Shown here: positions 33,187 to 43,234 of the stretch, piece after piece
Layout: each line of letters starts with the position of its first letter
Numbering within the stretch: position 1 is the first letter of the stretch
Source: DYJK01 sp040755055
GTDB taxonomy: Bacteria > Bacteroidota > Ignavibacteria > Ignavibacteriales > Melioribacteraceae
Length of the DNA stretch: 64,000 nt
Direction of reading: 5' to 3'
Assembly (NCBI GenBank): GCA_040755055.1
Contig: JBFMBS010000001.1
Span: 144,429 to 208,428, forward strand
Made by a program: the position numbers and the translations under genes
Notes under the pieces: model-generated
Databases searched by the model: none
What the model saw: only the letters and a program-made list of their open reading frames with translations
What the model was told of the DNA's origin: nothing

Positions 33187-35382
33187 TCAATTTCGCTGAA
33201 TTTTTTCGATCTTGTTGTTTTCAACAATCACGTCGTACTTTTTATTGTTCAGCGTAAAATTTTTGAGTATGAGTTTATTTATTTTTTGGGGAAGCATCGG
33301 GTTGTACTTTTGCACCACCCCGTCATCCGTTATTCTTAAACCGGTGTAACCGAAAATTACTTGTTGAAGAAATGATCCGGCTCCCGTCAAAAAATTGACC
33401 GATTTGTTTTCGTGTGTTTCGGAAAGAACATAAAAGGGCGGCTTGAGATATCCTTTCAATGTTTTATCCAAAGTATAATTCAGTAAGCTGTCGCTGCCCA
33501 GCTCAGCGGCAATAATCGATAAGAAATTAATTCCCATCATTGCACCGGCGCCGTGAAGTTCCAAACCTTTTACGGCGCGATTCAAATCATTCAGTTTTGT
33601 TTTTTCAGACATTTTCATTTGAAGCGGATAGTCTAATAAATAAACAACACTGGACCAAAATTTAGATGCCTCTTCACCGGAACCAGATTTATCATGTAAA
33701 GGATGAAATTCTCCATCCCCGTCAAAGGGTATATACATTTTATCGCTTAACTTTTGCCAATCAGGATTAACGGGCAAATTGAGAAGTCGGGATGCTTTAA
33801 CAGCAAGTTCTAAATTTATTTTAGCAACAGCGTTTGTATATGTTTCATTGTTCACATCTTTTTCGGATTCACTAACGGAAACAACATTATGAATTTCATA
33901 TCTGTCTTTTAGATCGTTGTAAGTTACACGCGAAGGCCAGAAATCGGCGGTCTGCCTTATAATTTCCGCCCCGTAGTTTCTTAAATAATTTGTATCCTTT
34001 GTAGCCGAGAAATACTGCCATTGAGCAAAAGCAGCATCACCCACAATGTGGTTTTCCTTCAAAGCATTTTGATATGCAAAATAGGGTGTTGTTTCTTTAC
34101 CTATTTCATCCGATTCCCACGGATACATTGCACCTTTATAATTATTTATCCCGGCATTTTTCTTGGCGCTTTCCAAAGTTTTGTACCTAAATTTCACAAG
34201 AGACTTCGCCATTTCGGGATGCATCAGCAAAAGCGGCGGCAGCATATAAATATCGGAATCCCAAAAAATGTGTCCGTAATACCCGGCACTTGAGAGTCCC
34301 ATAGGCGGTATTCCAAAATCCGTATTTGTATCTGCGCTGCACAATAGGTAAAAAATCATCGAGCGAATAATTTTTTGAAGTTCGGCATCACCTTCAATTA
34401 TGATATCGGTCCGCCATAAATTTTTCCATTCGGCTTCGTGGGCAGCGAAAATTTTATTATACCCCAAAGTTGTGGAGTGATCAAGATTATCAACTGCTTT
34501 ATCAACCAAATTTCCTTCAGCTTCAAACCCGGGAATAATAGAAATATATTTATAGAAAATATATTTCTTGCCGGCTTGTGTTTTGAATTTTAATTCAACA
34601 GAAGCAGAATTGTTAGTTTTATGAATTATCGTTTCGGGGGTGAAATCATTTTCTTCAAAAAATATTTCCGATGCAATCCCGGCTTTAGTACGTCTGCCGT
34701 TTGTTTGAACATGAGCGGTTATTCGTCCGCCTTTATTGCTCTTTACTGCATTTATTTCATTCACTTCAGTGAAACCGGGATACCAGAATCTCGGCCATTC
34801 GTCCGGATTGCCGAAGTCATCTATTTTTTCTATAAGAGCCAACTTAATACGTTCGGGTTTTTCTCTTTCAGCTATTGGAAAAATTAATTTTACTTCACCG
34901 GAAAAATCCGGGGTTAATTGAAATTTAATTATTGCTAAATTTTTATTACTTCTAGAAACAAAGGTTGTAACATGAATATCGGAAGTTCTATTCGGGGAAT
35001 TCCAGCGGTAAGCAGTTTCAAGATAACCGGAAAACATATTCAGCGTTTGTTTGTAATCCGTAATTTCTTTGGAATTTATATCTGCGTCATTTATCCATTT
35101 TTCACCGTTGAAATAATTTATTTCATTCCATGCCGGAAGAGCGGCAATTCTTGGAATATCTTCCTTACCTTCATCATAAAAATTTATCATATATGATTCG
35201 GTAGATTGTGTTCCAAGCTGTGAAGAAGAAACGCTAAAACGACCGTTTCCAACATAAGTAGGATAATACGTATCAACCTTAGCGGTTGTTAAAATAAAAT
35301 TTAAATCTTGAGCCGAGCTTTTATTCGTAAGAAATGAACCTACAAGAAAACAAAACAGTATCGAAATAAAAGCAAACTTCAT
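33187..35382 (-). CDS. Secreted GH65 enzyme (acid trehalase / kojibiose-phosphorylase-like)
   Basis: Start set at ATG 35382 (MKFAFISILFCFLVGSFLT...), with the ribosome site AAGGGG 7 bases upstream; the frame opens 7 codons earlier. About 731 residues with a signal peptide. The N-terminal beta-sandwich (about 20-290) is followed by an (alpha/alpha)6 barrel: MGLSSAGYYGHIFWDSDIYMLPPLLLMHPEMAKSLVKFRY, YPWESDEIGKE, and SVSESEKDVNNETYTNAVAKINLELA, where the conserved acidic residue is E in the SESEKDV stretch. This is the GH65 layout. A periplasmic or surface trehalase/phosphorylase is likely; absence of a phosphate-site signature that I could check leaves phosphorolysis open. A cluster partner of the TonB receptor. 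Confidence 0.82.
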   Translation of the reverse strand: MKFAFISILFCFLVGSFLTNKSSAQDLNFILTTAKVDTYYPTYVGNGRFSVSSSQLGTQSTESYMINFYDEGKEDIPRIAALPAWNEINYFNGEKWINDADINSKEITDYKQTLNMFSGYLETAYRWNSPNRTSDIHVTTFVSRSNKNLAIIKFQLTPDFSGEVKLIFPIAEREKPERIKLALIEKIDDFGNPDEWPRFWYPGFTEVNEINAVKSNKGGRITAHVQTNGRRTKAGIASEIFFEENDFTPETIIHKTNNSASVELKFKTQAGKKYIFYKYISIIPGFEAEGNLVDKAVDNLDHSTTLGYNKIFAAHEAEWKNLWRTDIIIEGDAELQKIIRSMIFYLLCSADTNTDFGIPPMGLSSAGYYGHIFWDSDIYMLPPLLLMHPEMAKSLVKFRYKTLESAKKNAGINNYKGAMYPWESDEIGKETTPYFAYQNALKENHIVGDAAFAQWQYFSATKDTNYLRNYGAEIIRQTADFWPSRVTYNDLKDRYEIHNVVSVSESEKDVNNETYTNAVAKINLELAVKASRLLNLPVNPDWQKLSDKMYIPFDGDGEFHPLHDKSGSGEEASKFWSSVVYLLDYPLQMKMSEKTKLNDLNRAVKGLELHGAGAMMGINFLSIIAAELGSDSLLNYTLDKTLKGYLKPPFYVLSETHENKSVNFLTGAGSFLQQVIFGYTGLRITDDGVVQKYNPMLPQKINKLILKNFTLNNKKYDVIVENNKIEKIQRN

Positions 35383-35546
35383 TTTATACCCCTTACAGAT
35401 CAACCGTCACTGTTAGTTCAAAAAGATAAACACAGCACAACAATAAGCGGCACAGATATTACAGTATAACTTTAGTTACCCGTGCCGCCAAACAAATGAT
35501 TTAGGAAAAATATTTAGTGCTTTTCAATTTATACTCCGGCAGTTTT

Positions 35547-38057
35547 TTAGAAATCCACGCTGATAGAAAATTGAAACGAGCGTCCGAATAACGGGCGGCC
35601 GTTTTTAGCTGTCGGGTCGCGAGGATCGCCTTCTGTCAAACCTTCGGAGTCTGTTAAATTATCAGCGCTTATGTTAAATGTTAAACCACGGGTTGTAGAA
35701 ACATTAAGACCGAGATCCAATTTTGAATAAGAATCCAATTCATAAGAATTATCTCTATCGTTCCAGCGTGTGCCGACATATCTTATTGCACCGTATAAAG
35801 AAGCCATAAGATTATCGCTTAAACGGAAATCATAACTCGGTGCAAGACGAAACTGTACGCTCGGCTGGCGCCAGATTTTATTGCCGACTGTTTCAGGTGC
35901 ATTCGGTGATTCGGTAATTTCTCCGCTTTGCAATGTTCCGGTTAATGCAACTTTGAATGTATTGATGCTTAAGCCGGCATCTACTTCGGTGCCGAATGTT
36001 CTTGTCTTTAATTGAGCTGCTGCAAATGTGGAACCAACACCGCCGTCATAAATTTCAACTGTGTTCACAAAACCGGTTAAGAATAAACTGAAATAGCTAT
36101 GTTCGTATTTTAAACCGAGTTCGTACTGGTTAAACAAACTTGATTCGATTGTCCCGTCTTGCAAAGTACCGCTCGTTAAGTTGTAATTGTTCCCTTCTCG
36201 GATGTTATCAAAGTTAGGGTAGAACAATCCTTTTGAACCGCGGACGAAAACTCCAAAGTTTGCATCGATCGCATAATTGATAGCCGCAGTTCCAGCCCAA
36301 TCGTTTCCGTCCAATGAAGCTGTTAAGTCTGTAACTCCATCGGGAAGAGCTCCGTGATCTAATGTGAAATTGAGATTAAAAAAGTGATATCTTAAGCCGA
36401 GATCCAGTCTCACTTTCTCATTCAATTGCCATGAATCGCCGGCATAAATTGCAAATACTCTTGCATCGCCGGCTTCGTTTAGACCGTAGTTCCAGCTACC
36501 CCATACACTATCCGGAGAAACATCTTTTATAATATCGCCGTTCTCAACATTCTCAACAAGAATATGGTTGCCTAACGTCCAGAAATCGTTCGAAGTCCAG
36601 AATGCTTGATAAGCACCGATGGTAAAATTATGATTTTCTATATTTTTTGTTAAGCTTATGTCGTTTGACAAAGATTCCAATTCTTTTTGTACTACCCAGC
36701 TTCCGTAACTTTGAACGTAACCGGAAGAAAGGGTTTTGCCGCCAACAGTTTTAATTTCACTTGCACCTATTTTTGCTTTTAAAGCGCTTACACTCATCGG
36801 ACTTCCGTTAGGTACAAATCCGTAAGTATCTGCATTACCTTTTGTATAAGAAAGATTATCTCTAACCGTCCAGCCATCACCTAGGTTGTAATCAAAATTT
36901 AATCCGCTTATAGCACCCTTCCATCCGCGTCCTTTTGAAAAATCAAAAGTTGCACTATCGCCTTGAGCGTTTATCTGCAAAGTGCGGTAACGTGTTGCAT
37001 TTCCGAGCGGCGAAAAAGTTCCGAGATCGTTACCGGTACCCAATGCCATCGGAAGAACCCATTGACCGTGGTCATCAGTAAATCTTGAAAATACATTTAT
37101 AACACCCTTCTCATATACTTTGGTAAGTTGTAATGTAATTTGCTGTCCGTCTTCGGAATTGAACTGAGTATTTCTAATTCCCGGAGAGGTTCTAAAATAT
37201 CCGCCCACCATGTAATATAATTTATCTGCAACGGGACCACTTAAAACTGCATCGATTCTTTGCAAGCCGAAATCAGAAGTAGAGTATTTGACTCTACCTT
37301 TAGTTATATCTGTACCCTTTTTCAAATTAAAGTTTGTTGTTAAACCGGCTTCGCCGTTTGAAAAAACAGAACTCGGACCGCCTCTTAACGCTTCGGTTGT
37401 TGCAATTGTTTCGTCGATACGGAATATTGTACTTTGTTCAAAAAACGAAAGAGTTTGAGCACCATAAAGCGGCGCTCCGTTAATTGACATTGTAACAAAA
37501 GGCGCATCACCGCCGGAAGGTAATCCTCTAACCATAATGTTTGCACCGGCAACACCGCCTGTACTTTCTGACCAGACACCGGGCACCAGATCCAAAGCAG
37601 CTGCTGTACTAGGAGGAGATAATTGTTCCAAAGCCGCCGGGGATATTGTAGTAATTGCAAAGCTAGCGTCTTTCTTTTTTATACCGGCACCACCGGCAGT
37701 ACCGGTGATTACTACACCTTCCATTTGCAGAACATCTTCTGCAAGCGAAAAATCTTGTGTCGTAGTTTGACCGGCTGTTACATTAATTTTTGCAACCGCT
37801 TCCCGAAAACCTACCACTGTAACACGAAGTGTATATTCACCGGTAGGAATTTTTTCAACGGAATAATTTCCGTCGATATTAGCAGCGGCACCCGTTGTTG
37901 TACCAACTAATACAACATTTGCAAAAGGAATAGGGCTTCCTTTTGTGTCGGTAACTTTTCCGGTAATTGTGCCCGTGTCTTGCGCGGATACTAAAACCGG
38001 AGTTAGAAAAAGAACTAAGACAAGTCCTAGTAACTTTTGGTAAATGCTTCTACTCAT
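35547..38057 (-). CDS. TonB-dependent receptor with carboxypeptidase-like domain
   Basis: Start set at ATG 38057 (MSRSIYQKLLGLVLVLFLTPVLVSAQ) with a strong ribosome site AAGGAGAGG; the frame opens 25 codons earlier. About 836 residues. After the signal peptide comes a CarboxypepD_reg-like domain (GTITGKVTDTKGSPIPFANVVLVGTTTGAAANIDGNYSVEKIP), a plug domain (VIVRGLPSGGDAPFVTMSINGAPL-like), and a C-terminal barrel ending RSFQFSISVDF. It imports a substrate across the outer membrane using TonB energy. As the next gene group holds GH65, MFS and GH37 enzymes, alpha-glucosides are the probable cargo. No SusD partner is present. Confidence 0.9.
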   Translation of the reverse strand: MSRSIYQKLLGLVLVLFLTPVLVSAQDTGTITGKVTDTKGSPIPFANVVLVGTTTGAAANIDGNYSVEKIPTGEYTLRVTVVGFREAVAKINVTAGQTTTQDFSLAEDVLQMEGVVITGTAGGAGIKKKDASFAITTISPAALEQLSPPSTAAALDLVPGVWSESTGGVAGANIMVRGLPSGGDAPFVTMSINGAPLYGAQTLSFFEQSTIFRIDETIATTEALRGGPSSVFSNGEAGLTTNFNLKKGTDITKGRVKYSTSDFGLQRIDAVLSGPVADKLYYMVGGYFRTSPGIRNTQFNSEDGQQITLQLTKVYEKGVINVFSRFTDDHGQWVLPMALGTGNDLGTFSPLGNATRYRTLQINAQGDSATFDFSKGRGWKGAISGLNFDYNLGDGWTVRDNLSYTKGNADTYGFVPNGSPMSVSALKAKIGASEIKTVGGKTLSSGYVQSYGSWVVQKELESLSNDISLTKNIENHNFTIGAYQAFWTSNDFWTLGNHILVENVENGDIIKDVSPDSVWGSWNYGLNEAGDARVFAIYAGDSWQLNEKVRLDLGLRYHFFNLNFTLDHGALPDGVTDLTASLDGNDWAGTAAINYAIDANFGVFVRGSKGLFYPNFDNIREGNNYNLTSGTLQDGTIESSLFNQYELGLKYEHSYFSLFLTGFVNTVEIYDGGVGSTFAAAQLKTRTFGTEVDAGLSINTFKVALTGTLQSGEITESPNAPETVGNKIWRQPSVQFRLAPSYDFRLSDNLMASLYGAIRYVGTRWNDRDNSYELDSYSKLDLGLNVSTTRGLTFNISADNLTDSEGLTEGDPRDPTAKNGRPLFGRSFQFSISVDF

Positions 38058-38139
38058 ATGCCTCTCCTTGTAGTTTTGAAAAGTAATATTATTTATGTGT
38101 GGGTATGTTCTAAATAATTTATTTCCTTTCATAATAACT

Positions 38140-38367
38140 GACTTCAGTCACACAAGTTGTGTCTTTAATTGCCACGAGCTTCAGGGTGTATTGAATAACT
38201 TGTAATTTTGTTTTTTCCCTTTGTGATCTTTACGAGCTCCGCGTTTAAAGCTTTTACCGCGAAGGGCGCGGAGAAGGCACAGAGTTACGCAGAGTGTTTT
38301 GCTACAGATTCTTTATGTTGCGGCAACTAAAAGTATCCTAATATGAATTCTGCGTAACTTCAGTAAC
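38140..38367. repeat. MITE-like hairpin element, copy B
   Basis: Related to 8897-9151 along nearly its full length: it shares the ACACAAGTTGTGT start, the TTTTCCCTTTGTGATCTTTACGA block, a central imperfect hairpin (AGCTCCGCGTTTAAAGC / ACCGCGAAGGGCGCGGAG) and the GTTACGCAGAGTG block, then GCGTAACTTCAGTAA at the right end. The ends are imperfect inverted repeats. No ORF. The whole region 38058-38593 has no other gene; a bacterial promoter for the TonB receptor must lie in its left part but is not obvious. Confidence 0.5.
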
Positions 38368-38593
38368 AGACTATATAACCCAACATGTATGCCAATAGTG
38401 TGAAAAATTTTATTTTAGGAATGCTATCAGAGTATTAAAATTGAACTGTTACTTTAGGTTACTTAGTTACAACAACTTGACTAAGTTTATTTTCAGAATG
38501 GAAAAACAATTCGTAAAATTTTTACTCACAATAAATCTTTCTTGTGTTATCAATTTTACAACATTGTTTTCTTTTTGATAATCTTTTGTTGAG

Positions 38594-40060
38594 CTATTTT
38601 AGTCCCAGTTCTTTGCAAAGGCGGTGAAAATTTGAACGTGCGATGCCGATTTTGTTTGCCGCTTCCGCATCTGTTTTGCTGTTGTTGCGAACGAACTGCA
38701 CAAATCTTTTTTTGAATTCAAACTCCGCATCTTTGAGATGAGGAATTTCTTCTCTCGAATAAATCGGCAATGTGTATCCGCCGAATGCAATTTGATTTTT
38801 AATTCCGAGTGCCGCTTCTACTTCGTCGATGCCGATAATATTTGCACCCATCAATACGAGCCGCTGCACAACATTTTTTAATTGGCGAACATTTCCCTGC
38901 CATTGATAGTCGGACAAAAATTTTAAAGCTTCATCGGAAATTTTGGGGGGATAAACATGAAATTCATTACAAGATTTTTCCATAAAATTATTTAAGAGCC
39001 GCGCGATGTCGTCCTTCCGCTCTCTCAAAGGAGGCAGATGAATATTCAATATGTTCAAGCGGTAATACAAATCTTCTCTGAATTGGCTTTCTCGCATCAG
39101 CATTTCGATATTTTTATTCGTAGCCGCAATTACTCTAACATTAACGCCGTAACTTTTCTTTCTTCCGATCTTATCGATCTCGCCGCTTTCGAGCACTCTC
39201 AATAATTTTGCTTGTGCAAGCAGAGGCAGTTCGCTTATTTCATCAAGAAAAATTGTACCGCCGTTTGCTTGTTCAAACAAGCCGGGTTTTTCTTCTTTTG
39301 CATCGGTGAACGCTCCTTTTTCGTAGCCGAAAAGTTCGCTCTCGATTAATTCGTTTGGAATTGCCGAACAATTCACCGTTACAAAATTTTCAAATTTTCT
39401 TTGACTGTAATAATGAATATTGCGCGCAACTAATTCTTTGCCGGTGCCCGATTCGCCGATTATCAAAATGTTTGCATCTGTTTTTGCATACGTTTCGATA
39501 GCACGCTTAATTGTTTTCATCGCAAGCGATTCCCCGATCAAAGAATAATTGTTAATCATTTTCTGAATATTGTTTTCAAGCTTCGACTGCGAACTTGAAT
39601 GTTCTTTCCGCAGAATTTCTTTTTCTATTTCGAGTTTTCTTTTTTCGAAAGCATTTTTGATGGCAAGAACAAAGTCGGTCGGTTGATAAATATAATCGAT
39701 GTCCGTCGGGTTTTTTGTACCAAACCATGAAGCGCCGCTTTCGATCAATTGAGTTGCAAACTGCAGATCGGTTTGGTTTATCGTCATCTTCGTGATAACA
39801 ATTACCTGGAGAGTGCCGTCGATTTTTTTTATTTCTTCGATTAATTCTTCGCCCTGAAGTCCACCGGAAATTTGGTAATCAAGAATAACAACGTCGAACA
39901 GATGCTTGTTGTTCTTTATTAATTGCAGAGTGTCCTTTCCCGAAGAAACAATTTCTTTGATGCAGATAATTTCTTCGAAAGGTTTCAGTGTTGCTTGAAT
40001 TCTTTTGACGTCGAATTCCTCGTCCTCTACAACAAGTATATTAATTTTGCGGTTGTTCAT
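38594..40060 (-). CDS. NtrC-type sigma-54-dependent response regulator
   Basis: A 488-residue activator. The receiver (about 5-130) has VVEDEEF and the phospho-acceptor D in VVILDYQISGG near 63. The AAA+ domain (about 175-400) has Walker A GESGTGKELVARNIH, GAFTDA (the sigma-54 contact motif, GAFTGA in most family members), Walker B GGTIFLDEISELP and the sensor/arginine-finger NVRQLKNVVQRL. The C-terminus has a Fis-type helix-turn-helix (TDAEAANKIGIARSNFHRLCKELGLK). It is 12 bases after the sensor kinase gene and must be its partner. Downstream lie the TonB receptor and sugar hydrolase genes, its probable targets. Confidence 0.93.
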   Translation of the reverse strand: MNNRKINILVVEDEEFDVKRIQATLKPFEEIICIKEIVSSGKDTLQLIKNNKHLFDVVILDYQISGGLQGEELIEEIKKIDGTLQVIVITKMTINQTDLQFATQLIESGASWFGTKNPTDIDYIYQPTDFVLAIKNAFEKRKLEIEKEILRKEHSSSQSKLENNIQKMINNYSLIGESLAMKTIKRAIETYAKTDANILIIGESGTGKELVARNIHYYSQRKFENFVTVNCSAIPNELIESELFGYEKGAFTDAKEEKPGLFEQANGGTIFLDEISELPLLAQAKLLRVLESGEIDKIGRKKSYGVNVRVIAATNKNIEMLMRESQFREDLYYRLNILNIHLPPLRERKDDIARLLNNFMEKSCNEFHVYPPKISDEALKFLSDYQWQGNVRQLKNVVQRLVLMGANIIGIDEVEAALGIKNQIAFGGYTLPIYSREEIPHLKDAEFEFKKRFVQFVRNNSKTDAEAANKIGIARSNFHRLCKELGLK

Positions 40061-40072
40061 AAAATATTTTTC

Positions 40073-41533
40073 TCACTTGTGCGGAATCTCGATAAAAAAG
40101 AGTGCGCCCTTTTCGCTGTTATACGCATCAATTTTCATTCCGCAGCGTTTGCAGTTTTCATAAGCAATGTAACATCCGTATCCCGAGTTTTGAATCTTTG
40201 TTTTTGTGGTTACTTTTTCAAGAAATAATTTCTTCACGCCGTTTTCATCCGGCCGAAGAATTTCTTCATCGAACCCGGCGCCGTTATCTTCAATGATAAC
40301 ATGCGAGATTTTTTCTTCCGGTAAATATTTTGTCTTTATCGAAATTATAATCTCTTGATTTTTATTATGATCGATACAATTCTGTATCAACGGTTCGATG
40401 ATTTCCCAAATTACATATTCGTTTATATAAAGTGCCGGCATGTTTGCATCGAGGTCTAATTCAAAATGATATTCCTCGTTCTTTTTGTAAACGCGCTTCA
40501 AAACATTTTTGATAAGGAATTCGATTACCGCATTGAGATTCGTGTTAAAGTTTACATTGCGGATTACATTTATCGGCGGATTGAAATTTTTCATATCGTA
40601 AACTACTCTGCCGACAAAGTTTGCATATTTTACAATCCGGTGTTTAACGGCTTCAAAATTTTGCGCGGTCAGATTTAGAACATCATCCTTTATAAAGCCC
40701 ATTATCTTTTCGGCTTTGTGCTGTGCATGATAAATTCTTTTTGTGAAGAGCGCTTCTTTCTGTTCTTCTATTTTTTGAGTGAGTTGTTTTTCCCTTTGCT
40801 GATAAAGTTCGTGCTGCATCTGATCTCTTTCTCTCACGAGAAATGTGGTCATAAGAAACATCAAGAGAATGCTGAATAAAATCAATGCCGAAAAGAGCGC
40901 GCCGGTTTGGTCCGATGAACTTGTTATTACTTTCATGACGTCCGTGAAGTCCGGAATAATTTTCATGTAAACCGAGCCAACCACTTCTCCTTTAATTGAA
41001 AACGGAACGAGCACGTGAAAAACTTGTGACGATTCTTTTTTATTCAACACGGCCTCGTTCTTAAAAAGACTTTCGCTCGAGTTGATGAAAAGTTCTTTTG
41101 CTTGTGCACGGAAAGGTCGCCCGGCTGTGCCGACCGGTATATGATTTACGTAATTGTAAAGCGAACGCCCGTCATCGATATCGACAACATTGCTGCCGTC
41201 AAAAAAGAGCAGACAAATATCTTCAATGTTTTTTTGAAGTCGCTGCTGATTCAAAATAAAATCGAGCGCTTCTATCTTCGAAGAAAGGTCTCTGGTATCG
41301 TCAGAAGAAAAGTTACTGCTCTGTATTAAAAGTTCGAGCGAAGTGGTTGTTAAATCTGCAATCCGCTCTGCCGTATCCCACCGGTAAACATCGATTGATT
41401 TTCCGATCAAGTTTTGCGTTGAACGGGTGTTGATATACGACAGCGTAATTTGCGAGAGACTGATAATTACTATCAGTATTATAAAATGGTAGAACTCAAA
41501 TCTGTACTTTTTTATGCGGTGTAATATGTTCAT
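40073..41533 (-). CDS. Membrane sensor histidine kinase
   Basis: A 486-residue kinase. TM1 is near 15-35 (FYHFIILIVIISLSQITLSY) and TM2 near 212-232 (ALFSALILFSILLMFLMTTFLV), enclosing a periplasmic sensor domain of about 175 residues with no recognised family. After a coiled coil with RDQMQHELYQQREKQ is a histidine helix (KRIYHAQHKAEKIMGFIKDDV), then an ATP-binding domain with N-box IIEPLIQNCIDHNK, G1 VIIEDNGAGFDEEI and G2 NSGYGCYIAYENCK. It pairs with the sigma-54 regulator and stands 27 bases after the sugar-binding protein gene, so that protein may feed it a signal. Confidence 0.9.
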   Translation of the reverse strand: MNILHRIKKYRFEFYHFIILIVIISLSQITLSYINTRSTQNLIGKSIDVYRWDTAERIADLTTTSLELLIQSSNFSSDDTRDLSSKIEALDFILNQQRLQKNIEDICLLFFDGSNVVDIDDGRSLYNYVNHIPVGTAGRPFRAQAKELFINSSESLFKNEAVLNKKESSQVFHVLVPFSIKGEVVGSVYMKIIPDFTDVMKVITSSSDQTGALFSALILFSILLMFLMTTFLVRERDQMQHELYQQREKQLTQKIEEQKEALFTKRIYHAQHKAEKIMGFIKDDVLNLTAQNFEAVKHRIVKYANFVGRVVYDMKNFNPPINVIRNVNFNTNLNAVIEFLIKNVLKRVYKKNEEYHFELDLDANMPALYINEYVIWEIIEPLIQNCIDHNKNQEIIISIKTKYLPEEKISHVIIEDNGAGFDEEILRPDENGVKKLFLEKVTTKTKIQNSGYGCYIAYENCKRCGMKIDAYNSEKGALFFIEIPHK

Positions 41534-41560
41534 AATTTTTTTGCCATGTAGTTAACGATT

Positions 41561-42922
41561 TTATTTGTACGACAAATTTAGAATCGAGTTAATCTGCATT
41601 TGCGATGCTTTAAGAGCTTCTTCAACGGATAATTCTTTTTTCAATGCTTTATTCAAATACATCGAAAGCACATCCGAAATTTTTGTGTAATTGTAATCGG
41701 ACGGTCGGTGCACACCGTTTTGTATAATATCTCTGAATTTATTTAAGCGCGGATACTTATTCAGAATTTTCGAATCGGAATAAAACGATTTCAATATTGG
41801 AAGATATGAACCTGATCTGTAATTCAATTCTTGAATCTCTTGCGATAAAATAAATTTTATAAAAGTGACCGCTTCTTTTTTTACAGATGAGTAGCGCGAT
41901 AGTACAAGATTCCAGCCGCCGATTGCCGCCGATGAATGCCCGCCGGAATTTTTCGGCAGAGGCGCTTCGTCAAGTAAATTTAATTTGCTCATCGTCCGCG
42001 AAACCAAATTTGAATACCTGATTAACGTGGGCCATCCTCTGAAAAAAGGGATATCGTTTTCGAGTGCATACTCATACGACTTGCTCTCATCAAATCCGGC
42101 AACATCCGCCGGCGTAATTTTGTTTTGATAAATCATATCCACAAGTCTCTGCGCACTTTCAATACTGTGCGGATTGTAAACGTCATACTTTCCTTTGTTA
42201 TAAAAATTTTTGCCTTCGCCGCCGAGCATCTCAAAGTAATTGCATATCAATCCTTCGTACGCATCACCCTGAAAAACATAAACGTAATTGCCGTTCATGC
42301 TCTTATTTTTCAGTTCGATCAATTCATCCCACGTAATTCCCTTTTGCAATCTCTCTTCTATGTATTCATGATTTTTTATTTTTTGAATCAAGTCCTTTCT
42401 GTAATAGAGAACGCCGACATCAATAAAAAAAGGAACAGCGAATAAAGAATCGTTGAACAAACAAGTGCCGAGAGCTTGCGGAAGTAATTGTTCCAATTCA
42501 TTTTTAGAGAAGTAACCGCTTAAAGGTTCTGCCCATTTTGCAAACCGGGGAACCCAAATCTGATCGACCGCAAAAATATCGATGCGGCTGTTTCGGCTGC
42601 GGAGAGTCCGTGTAATTAATTCCTTCCTCTTGTTCGTCGTAAATTTTACAGTGGGGATATCAACCGGGATTACTTCTATTTTCCCTTTGTACTTTTCGTT
42701 GAATATTTTTATCAGCTCGATGTGAGCATTGGTAATGTTATCTGCAAAATAAACTTTTGCAACTTTTTCGTTTCCGATAAACTCATTTTGAAAAGGAAAG
42801 AGATAGAAAACAACAGAAGTTATGATGGCAATAAAAATCAAAAAGTAGATGAGCCAATTGGGAATGTAACTGTAAATTTTTGATTGCTGAATAGAATCAT
42901 TTGCGCGCTGAAACGGGTTCAT
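41561..42922 (-). CDS. Membrane-anchored sugar ABC-type binding protein
   Basis: A 453-residue protein of the family 1 extracellular solute-binding class (MalE/UgpB-like). It has one N-terminal membrane helix (WLIYFLIFIAIITSVVFYLF at about 24-43) without a lipobox or cleavage site, so it stays anchored. Family blocks include KVYFADNITNAHIELIKIFNEKYKGKIEVIPVD, VDQIWVPRFAKWAEPLSG, LPQALGTCLFNDSLFAVPFFIDVGVLYYRKDL, and AAIGGWNLVLSRYSSVKKEAVTFIKFILS. No permease or ATPase genes are near. Together with the kinase and sigma-54 regulator genes right after it, it most likely works as a sugar sensor rather than a transporter part. Confidence 0.85.
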   Translation of the reverse strand: MNPFQRANDSIQQSKIYSYIPNWLIYFLIFIAIITSVVFYLFPFQNEFIGNEKVAKVYFADNITNAHIELIKIFNEKYKGKIEVIPVDIPTVKFTTNKRKELITRTLRSRNSRIDIFAVDQIWVPRFAKWAEPLSGYFSKNELEQLLPQALGTCLFNDSLFAVPFFIDVGVLYYRKDLIQKIKNHEYIEERLQKGITWDELIELKNKSMNGNYVYVFQGDAYEGLICNYFEMLGGEGKNFYNKGKYDVYNPHSIESAQRLVDMIYQNKITPADVAGFDESKSYEYALENDIPFFRGWPTLIRYSNLVSRTMSKLNLLDEAPLPKNSGGHSSAAIGGWNLVLSRYSSVKKEAVTFIKFILSQEIQELNYRSGSYLPILKSFYSDSKILNKYPRLNKFRDIIQNGVHRPSDYNYTKISDVLSMYLNKALKKELSVEEALKASQMQINSILNLSYK

Positions 42923-43054
42923 AATTTCTCATACTTTTTTTAATGAAAGCAGCAACCATTATGCCAGTAGAAAATTTTTTATTTAAGACTATTTTAGACA
43001 ATAAAGATAAAACAACTTAATGATTTTTAATCAAGATACCCATTTAAAATAAAA

Positions 43055-43070
43055 CCCGCCAATTGGCGGG
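43055..43070. terminator. Hairpin terminator CCCGCCAATTGGCGGG
   Basis: An 8-bp perfect stem, no spare loop beyond AATT, with A-rich sequence (AAAATAAAA) on the left and TTACTATTTTCG on the right. It stands between the tRNA-Ser array and the sugar-binding gene and can end transcripts arriving from the array (minus strand). Confidence 0.55.
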
Positions 43071-43101
43071 CTTACTATTTTCGTGAACTTGTCCGCAATG
43101 T

Positions 43102-43208
43102 GCGGAGAGTGGGGGAATCTGACAAAGCCATCCCTTCGGGAGAACCCCGGATAGGCTTGCGCCTATAACGGTTTTTCACGAAGTGACCACTACGTGGCAA
43201 GACCACCC
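43102..43208 (-). pseudogene. Decayed tRNA-Ser 3' part with two double-hairpin inserts
   Basis: On the minus strand this repeats the tRNA-Ser sequence from the anticodon stem onward. The block 43142-43175 (from GAACCCC to GTTTT on the plus strand, 34 bases) is identical to the intact tRNA. Two inserts are seen: a 22-base pair of mini-hairpins in the anticodon loop (CCACGTAGTGG and TCACTTCGTGA) and another in the T-loop (TCCCGAAGGGA and TGGCTTTGTCA). The 5' acceptor and D arm are missing. It cannot be an active tRNA. It is the right-hand neighbour of a decayed GIY-YIG gene. Confidence 0.75.
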
Positions 43209-43234
43209 ATTCTACTAAAAAATAACGACTATTT

